From Bog-473 sp963701955 (GTDB taxonomy: Bacteria > Actinomycetota > Acidimicrobiia > Acidimicrobiales > RAAP-2), in NCBI GenBank assembly GCA_963701955.1, contig OY969694.1, forward strand, positions 1,550,001-1,614,000: 64,000 bases of DNA, written 5' to 3'. The position numbers and the translations under genes were made by a program. How positions within the stretch are numbered: the stretch's first letter is position 1; each line of letters starts with the position of its first letter. The notes under the pieces were generated by a model that made no database searches, was not told the DNA's origin, and saw nothing but the letters and a program-made list of their open reading frames with translations. Shown in pieces: positions 17,855 to 25,448 of this stretch.

Positions 17855-19465
17855 ATGCCGACCTCCCGCAACGACTTGCGTGCCGCCGTCGACGCCGTCG
17901 AGGCGTCCCAGCATCTCGTCGACGGCGCGTGCAGGGCCGTGCGGGAGAGCGGAGGCGTCGAGGCGAACCAGGTGGTGGCCTACGACGTGGCCCATGCCGC
18001 GGCGGCCCTGTCCACCGCACGGGTGTCCCTCGCCTACGGCGAGCGGGGCGACGACGAGGAGCGCCTTGCGGCCGCCTTCGTCGCCGACGTTGTCGCCGAC
18101 CTCGCCGGCAAGGTGGCCGGGCGGGAGCGGCAGTGGGGAACCCGGCCCGGGTGGACTGCGCCGCTGTCGGACTTCCTGGCCAGGTGGCGCGATCCCGCAC
18201 TGCTGGCCGACCTGGCCGGTGTCGAGGGCCCGCGGCACCTCGGTGAGGATTTCGAGCTGGTGCGCGAGACCTTCCACCGCTTCGCCGAGGAGCGCGTCCG
18301 GCCCCATGCCGAGCACGTGCACCGGACCAACGCCGACATCCCCGACGAGGTCGTCGAGGGCCTGGCCGAGCTCGGCGGCTTCGGGCTCTCGGTGCCCGAG
18401 GAGTACGGAGGCTTCGCGTCGGGCGGCGAGAGCGACTACCTGGGCATGGTCGTGGCCACCGAGGAGCTCAGCTGGGGTTCGCTCGGGGTCGGCGGCTCGC
18501 TCATCACCCGGCCCGAGATCCTCACAAGGGCACTGGTGTACGGCGGCACCGAGGACCAGAAGAAACAGTGGCTGCCCAGGCTGGCCACGGCCGAGATCCT
18601 GGCCGCCGTGGCGGTGACCGAGCCCGACTACGGCTCGGACGTCGCCGGCATCGTCACCTCGGCCACCCCGGTCGACGGCGGCTGGGTGGTCAACGGCGTC
18701 AAGACCTGGTGCACCTTCGCGGCGCGGGCGGACGTCCTCATGCTCCTGGCCCGCACCGACCCGGACCGCTCCCTGGCCCACCGGGGCATCTCCATGTTCG
18801 TGGTCGCCAAGCCGCGCGGCAACGGCCACGGCTTCGTCTTCACCCAGGGGCCCGCCGACGCACCCGACCGGCCTCCGGACCTCGCCCCGGCGAAGCTCGA
18901 GGGCAGGCCCATCGACACGCTGGGGTACCGGGGGATGCACTCCTACGAGCTGGCCTTCGAGAACTGGTTCGTGCCCGCGGCCAACCTGGTGGGCGGACCC
19001 GAGGGCCTGGGCAAGGGTTTCTACCTCCAGATGCAGGGGTTCGAGAACGGGCGCCTGCAGACGGCGGCCCGCGCCCTCGGACTCATGCAGGCGGCGTACG
19101 AGGCGGCGCGTTCCTACGCGTCCGAACGCGTCGTGTTCGGCTCACCGATCGGTGAATACCAGCTGACTCGGGCGAAGCTCGGGCGGATGGCCGTGATCCT
19201 CGCGGCCACGCGCCAGAGCGCGTACCACGTCGCACGTCTCATGGCACGGGGCGAGGGTGCGCTCGAGGCGTCGATGGTCAAGGCCTACGTGTGCCGCGCC
19301 GCCGAATGGGTCACCCGAGAGGCGATGCAGATCCACGGCGGCATGGGCTACGCCGAGGAGTTTCCGGTGAGCCGTTACTTCGTCGATGCGCGCGTGCTGT
19401 CGATCTTCGAGGGTGCCGACGAGACGCTCGCCCTCAAGGTCATCGCACGCCGCCTCATCGGCTGA
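17855..19465 (+). CDS. Acyl-CoA dehydrogenase with extended N-terminus
   Basis: 536 residues. The first 115 or so are an all-helical Ala-rich extension not found in the 380-residue classical enzymes. The core then begins at LVRETFHRFAEERVRPHAEHVH. FAD and substrate motifs are AVTEPDYGSDVAG, GVKTWCTFAARADV, and VFGSPIGEYQLTRAKLG. Near the end, AMQIHGGMGYAEEFPVSRYFVDARVLSIFEGADE contains the Glu of the EGxxE region that serves as catalytic base in many family members. It oxidises an acyl-CoA to enoyl-CoA, passing electrons to ETF. Chain length is not predictable from sequence alone. Confidence 0.9.
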   Translation: MPTSRNDLRAAVDAVEASQHLVDGACRAVRESGGVEANQVVAYDVAHAAAALSTARVSLAYGERGDDEERLAAAFVADVVADLAGKVAGRERQWGTRPGWTAPLSDFLARWRDPALLADLAGVEGPRHLGEDFELVRETFHRFAEERVRPHAEHVHRTNADIPDEVVEGLAELGGFGLSVPEEYGGFASGGESDYLGMVVATEELSWGSLGVGGSLITRPEILTRALVYGGTEDQKKQWLPRLATAEILAAVAVTEPDYGSDVAGIVTSATPVDGGWVVNGVKTWCTFAARADVLMLLARTDPDRSLAHRGISMFVVAKPRGNGHGFVFTQGPADAPDRPPDLAPAKLEGRPIDTLGYRGMHSYELAFENWFVPAANLVGGPEGLGKGFYLQMQGFENGRLQTAARALGLMQAAYEAARSYASERVVFGSPIGEYQLTRAKLGRMAVILAATRQSAYHVARLMARGEGALEASMVKAYVCRAAEWVTREAMQIHGGMGYAEEFPVSRYFVDARVLSIFEGADETLALKVIARRLIG

Positions 19466-19488
19466 ACCGGCTTCGACCCGAGCCTGCG

Positions 19489-20421
19489 TCAACTGCGCTT
19501 GAGCCCGGCCCGCTCACCCCGGCTGACGAACTTGACCGCCATCTTCCGGCTGGCCTCGTCGATCATCTCGTCGCCGAACATGACGGCGCCCCTTCGCTCG
19601 TCCTCGGTTGCCGTCCGGTAGGCCTCGAGAATGTCGAAGGCGCGGTCGAACTGCTCCTGGGTCGGCGAGAACACCTCGTTGAGTGCCACCGCCTGGTCGG
19701 GTGTGAGGGCCCACTTGCCGTCGAAGCCGAGCATGCGGGCACGCATGGAGTACTCGCGCAGAGCGTCGATCTCGCGCACCTTGAGGAAGGGTCCGTCGAT
19801 CACCTGCAGGCCGTTGGCCCGACCCGCCATGAGAATGCGGCTGAACACGTAATGGAAATGATCGCCGGGGTATTCGGGGATGGGCACGCCACCGGTGAGC
19901 ACCGGCATCTCGATACTGGCCGCGAAGTCGGCCGGACCGAAGATGATGGTCTCGAGCCGCCGCGACGCCGCGCAGATCTCGTCCACGTTGATGAGGCCGC
20001 GTGCCGTCTCGATCTGCGCCTCGATCCCGATGTGCCCGACGGGCAACCCCGACGTCTTCTCGACCTGCGTCAGCAACAGGTCGAGCGCGACCACCTCGGC
20101 CGCCGACTGCACCTTGGGCAACATGACCTCGTCGAGGCGCTCGCCCGCGTTGCCGACGACCTCGATCACGTCTCCGTATGTCCACTCGGTGTCCCAGGCG
20201 TTCACCCGCACGCACAGCACCCGGTCGTCCCACGGCAGGTTCTTGATGGCGTCGACGACCTTGGGCCGCGCTGCCTCCTTCTCGAGCGGCGCCACGGCGT
20301 CCTCGAGGTCGAGGAAGGTCATGTCGGCCGGCACGGTCGGCGCCTTGGCCAGGAATTTCTCGTTCGAACCCGGCGTCGACAGGCAAGAGCGGCGGGGGAG
20401 GTCACGTGAGCGTGCGGACAT
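19489..20421 (-). CDS. HpcH/HpaI aldolase family lyase (malyl-CoA/CitE-like)
   Basis: 310 residues. Conserved sites of the CitE/malyl-CoA lyase family are STPGSNEKFLAKA, FLDLEDAVAP (metal Glu/Asp), CVRVNAWDT (substrate Arg), GIEAQIETARG (metal Glu), IIFGPADFAAS (metal Asp) and MLGFDGKWALTPDQ. The length and the C-terminal lid-like region fit L-malyl-CoA or beta-methylmalyl-CoA lyases better than citrate lyase beta chains. It would cleave or form a hydroxyacyl-CoA with glyoxylate and acetyl- or propionyl-CoA. No other genes of such a cycle are adjacent except the MaoC protein 3 kb away. Confidence 0.87.
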   Translation of the reverse strand: MSARSRDLPRRSCLSTPGSNEKFLAKAPTVPADMTFLDLEDAVAPLEKEAARPKVVDAIKNLPWDDRVLCVRVNAWDTEWTYGDVIEVVGNAGERLDEVMLPKVQSAAEVVALDLLLTQVEKTSGLPVGHIGIEAQIETARGLINVDEICAASRRLETIIFGPADFAASIEMPVLTGGVPIPEYPGDHFHYVFSRILMAGRANGLQVIDGPFLKVREIDALREYSMRARMLGFDGKWALTPDQAVALNEVFSPTQEQFDRAFDILEAYRTATEDERRGAVMFGDEMIDEASRKMAVKFVSRGERAGLKRS

Positions 20422-20486
20422 GGGCCAAGGCTAACAAACCCGTTCGGGGACGCCGGCCGACGCGCGCCGTAGCAGCACCCGCCGCG

Positions 20487-21179
20487 TCAGCCCAGATGTT
20501 CGGAGAAGAAGGAGAGCGTCCTTTCCCACAACCGGCGCGAGGCGTCGGCGTCGTACACCTCGGGACGCGTGTCGTTGAAGAACGCGTGATCGGTCCCGGG
20601 GTAGACGACGATCTCCACGGACTTGCCCATGGAGCGCAGCTCCTCGGCGAGCGCGTGCGCGGCTTGCGGCGTGAAGAACGTGTCCTTCTCCGCGTAGTGG
20701 CCGAGCACCGCCGCGGAGAGGTTCGCGTAGTCCGGTTGTGCGTCGGGCCACGGGATGATCCCGTAGCACGGCACCACCGCGGCCACTGCGTCGGGGCGCT
20801 GTGTCGCCAGCACGAGCGCCAGGCCGCCACCCATGCAGAATCCGATCACACCGATGGTGTCGCCCGTGCTCCGGCGCACTACCTCGTCCACCGCGCCGCT
20901 CATGTCCCGCGCCGCCCGGTCCATCTGCATGGCCATCATCGCCTTGCCTGCCTCGTCGGGCTCACCGGGCCTCACCATCTGTCCGTGGTACAAGTCAGGT
21001 GCCAGCGCGACGAAACCGGCGGCCGCGAATCGGTCGCAGACGTCCTTGATGTGATCGACCAGGCCCCACCACTCCTGGATCACGATCACACCGGGACCAC
21101 CGCCGTTCTCGGGCACGGCAAGATAGCCGCCCGCAGTCGATCCGTTGCTTGCGAACTCAATCGATTCACCCATCACCAT
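20487..21179 (-). CDS. Dienelactone hydrolase family protein
   Basis: 230 residues, full length. Cys nucleophile in IGVIGFCMGGGLAL, Asp and His in PGTDHAFFND, and the conserved Glu in VIQEWWGL that activates the Cys in known dienelactone hydrolases. It is cytoplasmic, with no signal peptide. The family hydrolyses carboxymethylenebutenolide in chlorocatechol breakdown, but many members act on other esters, so the substrate here is open. Its start is 280 to 350 bases from the divergent NlpC/P60 gene, and the gap is AT-richer than the rest of the window. Confidence 0.9.
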   Translation of the reverse strand: MVMGESIEFASNGSTAGGYLAVPENGGGPGVIVIQEWWGLVDHIKDVCDRFAAAGFVALAPDLYHGQMVRPGEPDEAGKAMMAMQMDRAARDMSGAVDEVVRRSTGDTIGVIGFCMGGGLALVLATQRPDAVAAVVPCYGIIPWPDAQPDYANLSAAVLGHYAEKDTFFTPQAAHALAEELRSMGKSVEIVVYPGTDHAFFNDTRPEVYDADASRRLWERTLSFFSEHLG

Positions 21180-21301
21180 TCACTCACCCGTCGCCGCGTG
21201 CGGGACACGTACCGATCGCATGATGCTTCGCCGCGTCGCGCACTCGCTCGGGCACCGACCGTAGTTCGAACCGAACGCGGATTCCTCTGGGTATTCAGGG
21301 T

Positions 21302-21346
21302 GTAAACGTGGAACGGACCGTGCGTTCCATATCGTTTTACGAAAAC
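21302..21346. promoter_or_regulatory. Nested inverted repeats in divergent intergenic region
   Basis: Between the dienelactone hydrolase (minus) and the NlpC/P60 gene (plus). TGGAACG (21309-21315) pairs with CGTTCCA (21323-21329) across a 7-base loop. GTAAACG (21302-21308) then pairs with CGTTTTAC (21333-21340), one bulge. The 3' arm also forms GTTTT-ACG-AAAAC (21334-21346). Such a structure could be a protein operator or an RNA hairpin. It is not a classic terminator. Confidence 0.4.
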
Positions 21347-21430
21347 TTCAAGAAACCTGTATCGGCGGTGCTCACCTGCGTGTTCGCACTCTGAGTACGA
21401 CCCAGTACACCCCGTGATCGGGCACGGTGT

Positions 21431-21460
21431 TTGAACCTGCCCGTTCCGATCTATAAGAAT
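21431..21460 (+). promoter_or_regulatory. Candidate promoter of NlpC/P60 gene
   Basis: TTGAAC (21431-21436) with either TATAAG (21452-21457, 15-base spacer) or AAGAAT (21455-21460, 18-base spacer). The start of transcription would fall near 21465, downstream of the first ATG in the frame (21459), so that ATG is unlikely to be used. Confidence 0.4.
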
Positions 21461-21530
21461 GTCCCCCATCGTGACTGACGTAGAGCGGGTTCAACACCAC
21501 TCCACGCCGCGGTCTCCAAGGAGCTCCAAG

Positions 21531-22670
21531 GTGCTCCAGCGGGTCATCACCCCCGCGTTGGCCGTCGTCACAGTGTTCGCGAGCACTGTGTTCGGACTGG
21601 CGCGCCCCGCCACCGGTGACGCCATCGGGGACGCCAGGGCGAAGGCGGCGGCGATCGAGGCCCAACTGACCCAGGCGCAGGAGCAGATGTCCGCCCTCAG
21701 CCAGCAGTACGACGCCGCGGTCTACCACCTCTCGCAGATCAACTCGAACATCACGTCGACGAAGGCGACCATCGCGGCCGATCAACAGCAGGTGCAGCAG
21801 GACAAGACCGTGCTCTCGAAGGCGGCGCTGGCCAACTACATCTCCGACGGCACGGCCGCCTCGCAGGATCCCATCTTCTCGGGCAGCGAGAAGACCCTGG
21901 GCGCCAGCACCGAGTACACCCAGATCGCCACCGGCGACCTGAACCTCGCCGTCGCCAACCTCCACACGGCACAGACCGTGCTCGCCGCGCAACAGAGCCA
22001 GTTGCAGGGCGAGCAGTCCCAGGCACAGGTTCAGGTCGCCGCCGAGCAGAACGCCGTCAACCAGAACGCGGCAGCGATCCAACAGCAGAAGAGCGCCCTG
22101 TCCCAGGAGCAGGGCCAGATCGCCACCCTGGTGCAGCAGCAACAGCAGGCCGCCGCCGCTCAGGCAGCAGCGGCGGCGGCGGCCAAGCAGCGCGAGGCGG
22201 CGGCCGCCCAGCAAGTGGCGGTGACCCACAGCTCGTCGGGGGGATCGTCCTCGAGCAGCACCGCGCTCACCGGCCTCTCACGGGCCGCACCACCCCCCAC
22301 AGCCCCGGGAGGCGAGGGCGCGGTCCAAGCCGCCGAGAGCCAGCTCGGTGTTCCCTACGTCTGGGCCGGGGAGTCCCCCAAGGGATCGGCCAGCCCCGGC
22401 TTCGACTGCTCCGGGCTCACGGCCTGGTCGTGGGGACAGGTGGGCGTGGGACTCCCCCACTTCTCGGGTGGCCAGATGGCCGACACGACGCCCGTTCCGG
22501 TCAGCGACCTTCAGGCGGGTGACCTTCTCTTCTACGGTCCGGGCGGTTCCGACCACGTGGCCATGTACATCGGGGGCGGCCAGATGATCGAAGCGCCCTA
22601 CACCGGCGAGGTCGTCTGGGTCACCGGTCTGCGCCTCGGCGGCGGCTTCGTCGGCGCCGGCCGTCCCTGA
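21531..22670 (+). CDS. Secreted NlpC/P60 peptidoglycan hydrolase with coiled-coil
   Basis: 379 residues from the GTG at 21531, chosen because AAGGAG lies 7 bases upstream and the likely promoter lies after the first ATG (21459); GTG 21471 is another option. The N-terminus is a signal peptide (VITPALAVVTVFASTVFG). About 170 residues of Gln/Ala-rich coiled coil follow, then a Ser linker and a C-terminal NlpC/P60 domain of about 105 residues. That domain has the catalytic Cys in GFDCSGL and His in SDHVAMYIG. This layout matches RipA/CwlO-type endopeptidases that cut the D-Glu-to-diamino-acid bond in stem peptides. The coiled coil probably mediates activation at the cell surface, for instance by FtsEX, as known for relatives. 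Confidence 0.9.
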   Translation: MLQRVITPALAVVTVFASTVFGLARPATGDAIGDARAKAAAIEAQLTQAQEQMSALSQQYDAAVYHLSQINSNITSTKATIAADQQQVQQDKTVLSKAALANYISDGTAASQDPIFSGSEKTLGASTEYTQIATGDLNLAVANLHTAQTVLAAQQSQLQGEQSQAQVQVAAEQNAVNQNAAAIQQQKSALSQEQGQIATLVQQQQQAAAAQAAAAAAAKQREAAAAQQVAVTHSSSGGSSSSSTALTGLSRAAPPPTAPGGEGAVQAAESQLGVPYVWAGESPKGSASPGFDCSGLTAWSWGQVGVGLPHFSGGQMADTTPVPVSDLQAGDLLFYGPGGSDHVAMYIGGGQMIEAPYTGEVVWVTGLRLGGGFVGAGRP

Positions 22671-22789
22671 GCCCTGCTCCTCAGACCGGTCTCTCCGCCG
22701 GACCTGATCCCTCGAGCCCGACCTAACCTGGCCCGAGCCCTCCCGCGCCAGACGCCCCACAGCGGGCGCTCCCCGGCAGGTCCACGGAC

Positions 22790-23629
22790 ATGAGACCGAT
22801 CCCCGTCGCCTTCCACATCGGGCCACTCGAGGTCCACACGTACGGCATCGGGCTGGCGCTCACCTTCTGGTTCGGCTTCGTCTACTTCGAGCGAAGGCTG
22901 CGGGCCAACGGATACCCGACCGACTGGTTCGTGTCCGTCTTCCTGTGGGTGATCCTGTCCGCCATCGTCGGGGCCAGGGCGATGCACGTCGTGTCCAACC
23001 TGGGCGTCTACTCCCACGATCCGGCGTCCATCGTCGCCGTGTGGCAGGGGGGGCTGTCCTCGTTCGGTGGCCTCCTCCTCGCGGTGCCCGTCGGCATCGT
23101 CCTCACCCGGCGACGCTGCCCCGAGCTGCCGCTCGGCCGCGCCCTCGATCTCGCCGCTCCCGTCCTCATGGCCTGCTGGGCCATGGGCCGCCTCCTCGGA
23201 CCCCAGCTCATGGTTGCCGGTGGCGGTCATCCCACCCATCAATGGTTCGGCATGTACTACGCCGACCAGCCCGGGCGGCGGCTGCCTGTTCCGATCTTTC
23301 AGGCGATGGAGGACGTCGCGGTGTACCTCATCCTCATCGCCATCGAGCGCCGGCTCGACCGCTGGCCCGACGGCACACGTCGGTCCGGCTATCCCCCCGG
23401 CATCGTGCTCGGCACGGGCATGGTGCTCTGGGGGGTCGAGCGGTCACTGGACGAGCACCTCTGGCTGGGCGAGGACGGCCGGGTCGGATCGGATCTGGTC
23501 CAGATCGCCGGCGTGCTGCTCGTCGTCGGCGGGATCGTCGTCGTGGCCCGCACGGTGCTGCGGTGGAGTCGGTGGCGTCGGACGCATCATCAGAGCACCG
23601 ACTCGCTGAGCTCTCAAGACGCTGGTTGA
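22790..23629 (+). CDS. lgt: Prolipoprotein diacylglyceryl transferase-like membrane protein
   Basis: 279 residues, seven or so hydrophobic segments. It starts IGPLEVHTYGIGLAL like Lgt and has ARAMHVVSN, WQGGLSSFGGLLL and CWAMGRLLG at the expected places. Lgt moves diacylglycerol from phosphatidylglycerol to the lipobox Cys of prelipoproteins. Odd points: the His of the E. coli GGMSFHGG motif (His103) is replaced, and the Asn of RIAN (Asn146) is Gly; both are reported as needed in E. coli. It may be a divergent true Lgt or a paralogue with another role. A serine/threonine tail follows the last membrane segment. Confidence 0.75.
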   Translation: MRPIPVAFHIGPLEVHTYGIGLALTFWFGFVYFERRLRANGYPTDWFVSVFLWVILSAIVGARAMHVVSNLGVYSHDPASIVAVWQGGLSSFGGLLLAVPVGIVLTRRRCPELPLGRALDLAAPVLMACWAMGRLLGPQLMVAGGGHPTHQWFGMYYADQPGRRLPVPIFQAMEDVAVYLILIAIERRLDRWPDGTRRSGYPPGIVLGTGMVLWGVERSLDEHLWLGEDGRVGSDLVQIAGVLLVVGGIVVVARTVLRWSRWRRTHHQSTDSLSSQDAG

Positions 23630-23692
23630 AATTGCCGATGTGGCGGGGACGGAGGTGTGCGCGAGCGACCTGCGAGAGGCTGGGGGCGCACG

Positions 23693-23992
23693 ATGGACGA
23701 GACGACCTGGACCGACGAGGGCATGCGGGCATGGCTGGCCACGGAATGCGGTGTGCCCACTCACGTCGTGACATTCGAGCCCATGTTCCAGATCGAACTG
23801 TGCATCCCGCCGTGGGAGCAACCCGAGCGTCGGGTCGGCCGCTCCGCCGTTGCCTGGGGCCAGGCCATGCGCCGGGTGTTCGAGAACTCTGCCGATCGGG
23901 GCATCGTCGTCGTGGCCGCCCACCACGAGGGCAACTCGCTCGAACTCCACCAGGCGGTCACGCCGCGGCCGCACCTGCACCGCGTCCCGTGA
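23693..23992 (+). CDS. Hypothetical protein
   Basis: 99 residues from the ATG at 23693, which has a GGGGG run 6 bases upstream. No known family was recognised. The sequence is soluble and mixed alpha/beta: a Trp-rich acidic start (ETTWTDEGMRAWLA), then THVVTFEPMFQIELCIPPWEQ, a helix, and VVVAAHHEGNSLELH. It ends in His and Pro. A GC hairpin overlaps its stop. Codon use looks like the neighbours, so the gene is probably real. Confidence 0.55.
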   Translation: MDETTWTDEGMRAWLATECGVPTHVVTFEPMFQIELCIPPWEQPERRVGRSAVAWGQAMRRVFENSADRGIVVVAAHHEGNSLELHQAVTPRPHLHRVP

Positions 23993-23997
23993 CGCGG
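23980..23997. terminator. GC hairpin at convergent junction
   Basis: CCGCGTC-CCGT-GACGCGG, a 7-bp stem with a 4-base loop, overlapping the stop of the plus-strand hypothetical gene and 12 bases from the stop of the convergent hydrolase. It has no T-run. Confidence 0.4.
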
Positions 23998-24008
23998 ACA
24001 GCAGATCC

Positions 24009-24872
24009 TCAGTGCGCGTTCAGGTGTCCGAGGACGAGCGACGACAGGCGCTCGGCCGCGGTTTCAGGGATCCAGTGTGAGACGTCGTCGAGCACCTCGA
24101 AGGCGTAGTCGGCGCGCACATGGCGAGCCGTGCCTTCGGCCGCCTCGCGGCTGAAGGCACGGTCCCCGGTCGACCACACGTAGAGCGTGGGCACCGTGAC
24201 CGGCCCGAGGTCCCGCAGGATCTCGGGGTCCATGGAGCGGTACCAGTTGAGGACCGCGGTGAGCGCGCCCGGCTCCTTCAGCGCGTCCACGTACATCCGG
24301 GCATCGTGCTCGCCGAGTCCGCTCTCCGTGAGAAGCCGGGACAGATTGGCGCCGTTCGCTTCGGGACCCAGCAGGCGCTCGGGAACACCCGTCTCGACGA
24401 ACGTGGCCATGGCCCGTCGGTGTGCCGCCGGCCCCTGGTCGGCACCGCCGAGCACCTCGCGCAGTGCAAGGGGGTGCGGCGTGGAGAGCACCGAGAGCGT
24501 CCGCACGCGATCCGCGTGCCGTGTCGCGACGATCCAACCCAGCAGCCCTCCCCAGTCGTGGCCCACCAGGTCGAACCGCTCCATTCCGAGCGCGTCGGCC
24601 ACGGCGAGGACGTCGGCGACCAGTCGCTCCGTGGCATAGGCGCTCGGGTCGGTCGGTCGGGCCCCGGGACAGTAGCCCCGCTCGTCCGGGGCCACAGCGC
24701 GAAATCCCGCCGCGCCCAGCGCCCACAATGTGTCGCGCCAGGACCACGAGGTCTGGGGGAACCCGTGCAGGAGGAGGACGGGGCGACCGTCGTGAGGACC
24801 GCAGGCTCGGCCGGTGAACGTCAGCCCGCCAACGCCGATCTCCACCCGGTCGATGGCCCCGGCCGCGGTCAC
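24009..24872 (-). CDS. Alpha/beta hydrolase, epoxide hydrolase-like
   Basis: 287 residues. Oxyanion motif HGFPQTSWSW, nucleophile elbow GHDWGGLLG with Asp (as in epoxide hydrolases and haloalkane dehalogenases, not Ser), later acid near VWSTGDRAF, and the His in DVSHWIPE. The sequence DERGYCPGARP between strand 4 and the elbow is typical of soluble epoxide hydrolases. The cap domain carries LNWYRSM. It probably opens an epoxide or cleaves a related bond; the substrate is unknown. It lies 18 bases downstream of a frameshifted gene, likely in one operon. Confidence 0.88.
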   Translation of the reverse strand: MTAAGAIDRVEIGVGGLTFTGRACGPHDGRPVLLLHGFPQTSWSWRDTLWALGAAGFRAVAPDERGYCPGARPTDPSAYATERLVADVLAVADALGMERFDLVGHDWGGLLGWIVATRHADRVRTLSVLSTPHPLALREVLGGADQGPAAHRRAMATFVETGVPERLLGPEANGANLSRLLTESGLGEHDARMYVDALKEPGALTAVLNWYRSMDPEILRDLGPVTVPTLYVWSTGDRAFSREAAEGTARHVRADYAFEVLDDVSHWIPETAAERLSSLVLGHLNAH

Positions 24873-24890
24873 GACCCTTCACCCGCCGCG

Positions 24891-25389
24891 TCAGACGCCG
24901 CCGGCACCGCCCGTCTCGACGGGCTGCGGCGGAGGCGCCAGCAGCGACTCGTCGGCGACCGAGTCGACCAGGGCCCGTTGGGCCACGTAGTCGCGCGGCA
25001 ACGGCGGAGAAGGCGGCACGCCGCGAGGATCGGAGTGCCGAGGGGGCATCCCCGAGGAAGCCCCACAGGTCGAGGGCATGACGAACGTCGTACACGCACG
25101 GGGCACGGCCGAACAGCGCCGCCCTCTTCGCCGCCACCAGGGCGACCCCCATGAGGACATCGTGCTCCACTTCGTCGTCACCCAGCCTGAGGTCGTGCTC
25201 GAACCGCTTGGCCAGGCGCAGCGCGAACCCCGAGTCGGGTCCCGGCGTGCCCATGGCCGCACCGCGATGGACAGCCGGCACCGACAGCTCGGCCGGGCGA
25301 ATCGCCGTCCAGGCTGCCGGGACGTGGAGATGGCGGGCCGGACGGACCTGATCTGCCTCGGCGATCGGCACGAACGTCGGCTGCGTCAT
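24891..25389 (-). pseudogene. Conserved hypothetical protein, frameshifted
   Basis: The ATG at 25389 starts a protein (MTQPTFVPIAEADQVRPA) that reads well through RLGDDEVEHDVLMGVALVAAKRA and YDVRHALDLWGFLGDAP. The frame then degenerates into Arg-rich sequence. One base over, the frame resumes with a plausible C-terminus (RDYVAQRALVDSVADESLL) that stops at 24891, 18 bases before the hydrolase. A single-base change somewhere between about 24990 and 25060 explains this. No family was recognised. Whether it is a sequence error or real decay cannot be told here. Confidence 0.6.
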
Positions 25390-25448
25390 GCGCGGGAGAC
25401 TAGCCGAGGTTGGTGAACCGGCCGGGCCGCGGCGAACGCCCGGACGGG

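Noticed and set aside
21180..21530. c-di-AMP (ydaO) riboswitch upstream of the NlpC/P60 gene
   Set aside because: Looked for because this is common in actinobacteria. The conserved core sequences were not found, and the likely start of transcription lies too close to the gene.
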